Of a DNA stretch of 33,151 nt, positions 32,777 to 33,151 are shown in pieces. Each line of letters opens with the position of its first letter. The first letter of the stretch is position 1. Location of the stretch: NCBI GenBank assembly GCA_910577645.1, contig CAJTOL010000034.1, forward strand, positions 1-33,151, written 5' to 3'. This DNA is from an uncultured Lachnospiraceae bacterium (GTDB lineage Bacteria; Bacillota; Clostridia; Lachnospirales; Lachnospiraceae). The notes beneath the pieces are model-generated. The model was given only the letters and a program-made list of their open reading frames with translations. It had not been told where the DNA came from and did not search any database. Position numbers and translations under genes: made by a program.

Positions 32777-33088
32777 TTACATATTCTGGTCTGTTTTCAA
32801 TTTTCTCACTTCGTCAACTGAAAGGCCAACAAATTCCGCAATCTTTTCAAGCGTTATTGTCCCATCTTCCAGCATTTTCTTTGCAACATTTATCATTCCT
32901 TCTTTCAATGTCTGATTCCTCATATCTTCCATAGCTCGGCACATAATCTCGATTCCCTCCTTGCTCTCTTTGAAAAATCTCACCCTGTCTGCCAGTGTCC
33001 CATAGTACATGTCCGCTGCGTCTGTGCAGGAGAAGTCATGCATTAACTTCCCGATTGGCGTATCTCCACGGTAAGCGCCATTCTCTAG
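32777..33088 (-). pseudogene. C-terminal exon of a PD-(D/E)XK transposase-family (Rpn-like) protein, split by a group II intron
   Basis: The readable part is about 103 codons from ENGAYRGDTPIGKL to DQNM. It matches the C-terminal half of 'PD-(D/E)XK nuclease family transposase' proteins: GKLMHDFSCTDAADMYYGTLADRVRFFKE, then EGIEIMCRAMEDMRNQ and a short helical tail (TLEKIAEFVGLSVDEVRKLK). The nuclease core would be upstream, beyond the intron and outside the window. An in-frame ATG at 33043 lacks a good ribosome-binding site. The gene may still be functional if the intron splices, so pseudogene status is provisional. Confidence 0.75.
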
Positions 33089-33151
33089 TAGATATGGGGA
33101 TTACTCCCCATACCCCTATACAAAACCGTACGTGCGCTACTAACGCATACG
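33088..33151 (-). mobile_element. 3' end of a group II intron (domains V and VI)
   Basis: On the minus strand the window opens with CGTATGCG...CGCACGTACGG (33151-33126), the domain V hallmark of bacterial group II introns, with the variant loop TTAGTAG. Domain VI follows: stem TATGGGGA/TCCCCATA (33093-33112). The intron then ends at ATCTAC near 33088, obeying the rule that these introns end in AY. Immediately after, the PD-(D/E)XK reading frame resumes. The rest of the intron and its reverse transcriptase lie outside the window. Confidence 0.82.

Noticed and set aside
1..33151. CRISPR array, tRNA or rRNA genes
   Set aside because: No regularly spaced direct repeats and no tRNA cloverleaf or rRNA sequence were seen on either strand by eye.

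Overview
The window most resembles a chromosome segment from an anaerobic gut Firmicute, probably Lachnospiraceae (Enterocloster/Hungatella-like). The clues are a class III glutamine synthetase, a choline/cell-wall-binding-repeat surface protein, a str operon with GTG and TTG starts, and an sigma54-controlled ygeX/ygeY amino-acid catabolic block. This placement rests on gene content only; no search was run.

Layout. (1) 1-6.5 kb is an AT-richer accessory zone. It holds a 987-aa primase-helicase of the TOTE-conflict type, two related tails of what looks like a SWIM zinc-finger protein (3.1 and 5.1 kb), an unidentified coding remnant, a membrane diguanylate cyclase, an XRE regulator broken by truncation and a poly-T frameshift, and a MazF/PemK-like toxin gene. 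(2) 6.4-6.75 kb has no protein gene but holds several RNA hairpins, three of them sharing the loop ACGAG(C/T)G, with a good extended -10 promoter in front of the first. (3) 6.8-11.5 kb is the str operon on the minus strand (rpsL-rpsG-fusA, then tuf with its own promoter), without rpoBC next to it. (4) 11.6-14.1 kb is a three-gene membrane/surface cluster. (5) 14.3-16.8 kb is a compact quaternary-amine-type ABC importer (permease, lipoprotein, ATPase). (6) 17.0-24.5 kb is housekeeping: glnN, a cell-wall-binding repeat protein, a DUF554 membrane protein, class II aldolase and threonine synthase, mostly with own promoters or strong terminators. (7) 24.7-32.3 kb is a catabolic unit: sigma54 activator, then diaminopropionate ammonia-lyase, M20 hydrolase (YgeY family), Na+/solute symporter and D-aminoacylase-type amidohydrolase. 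(8) 32.4-33.15 kb is wreckage: a GH1 glycosidase remnant, the tail of a PD-(D/E)XK transposase-family gene, and the 3' end of a group II intron that interrupts it.

How the genes work together. The best-supported system is the sigma54 unit. A -24/-12 promoter (GG-N10-GC) lies in front of ygeX, and three near-identical 15-bp palindromes (TTCTCAA-N-TTGAGAA) lie upstream of it, one overlapping the 3' end of the activator gene. The activator keeps the GAFTGA loop needed to contact sigma54. The predicted flow is import by the symporter, hydrolysis by one or both hydrolases, and cleavage of 2,3-diaminopropionate to pyruvate and ammonia. The true imported substrate is not known from sequence.

Every gene from 6.8 kb to the right edge is on the minus strand. 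Several starts were moved inward from the longest open frame because a Shine-Dalgarno sequence falls inside the extension (rpsG, rpsL, aldolase, D-aminoacylase and others).
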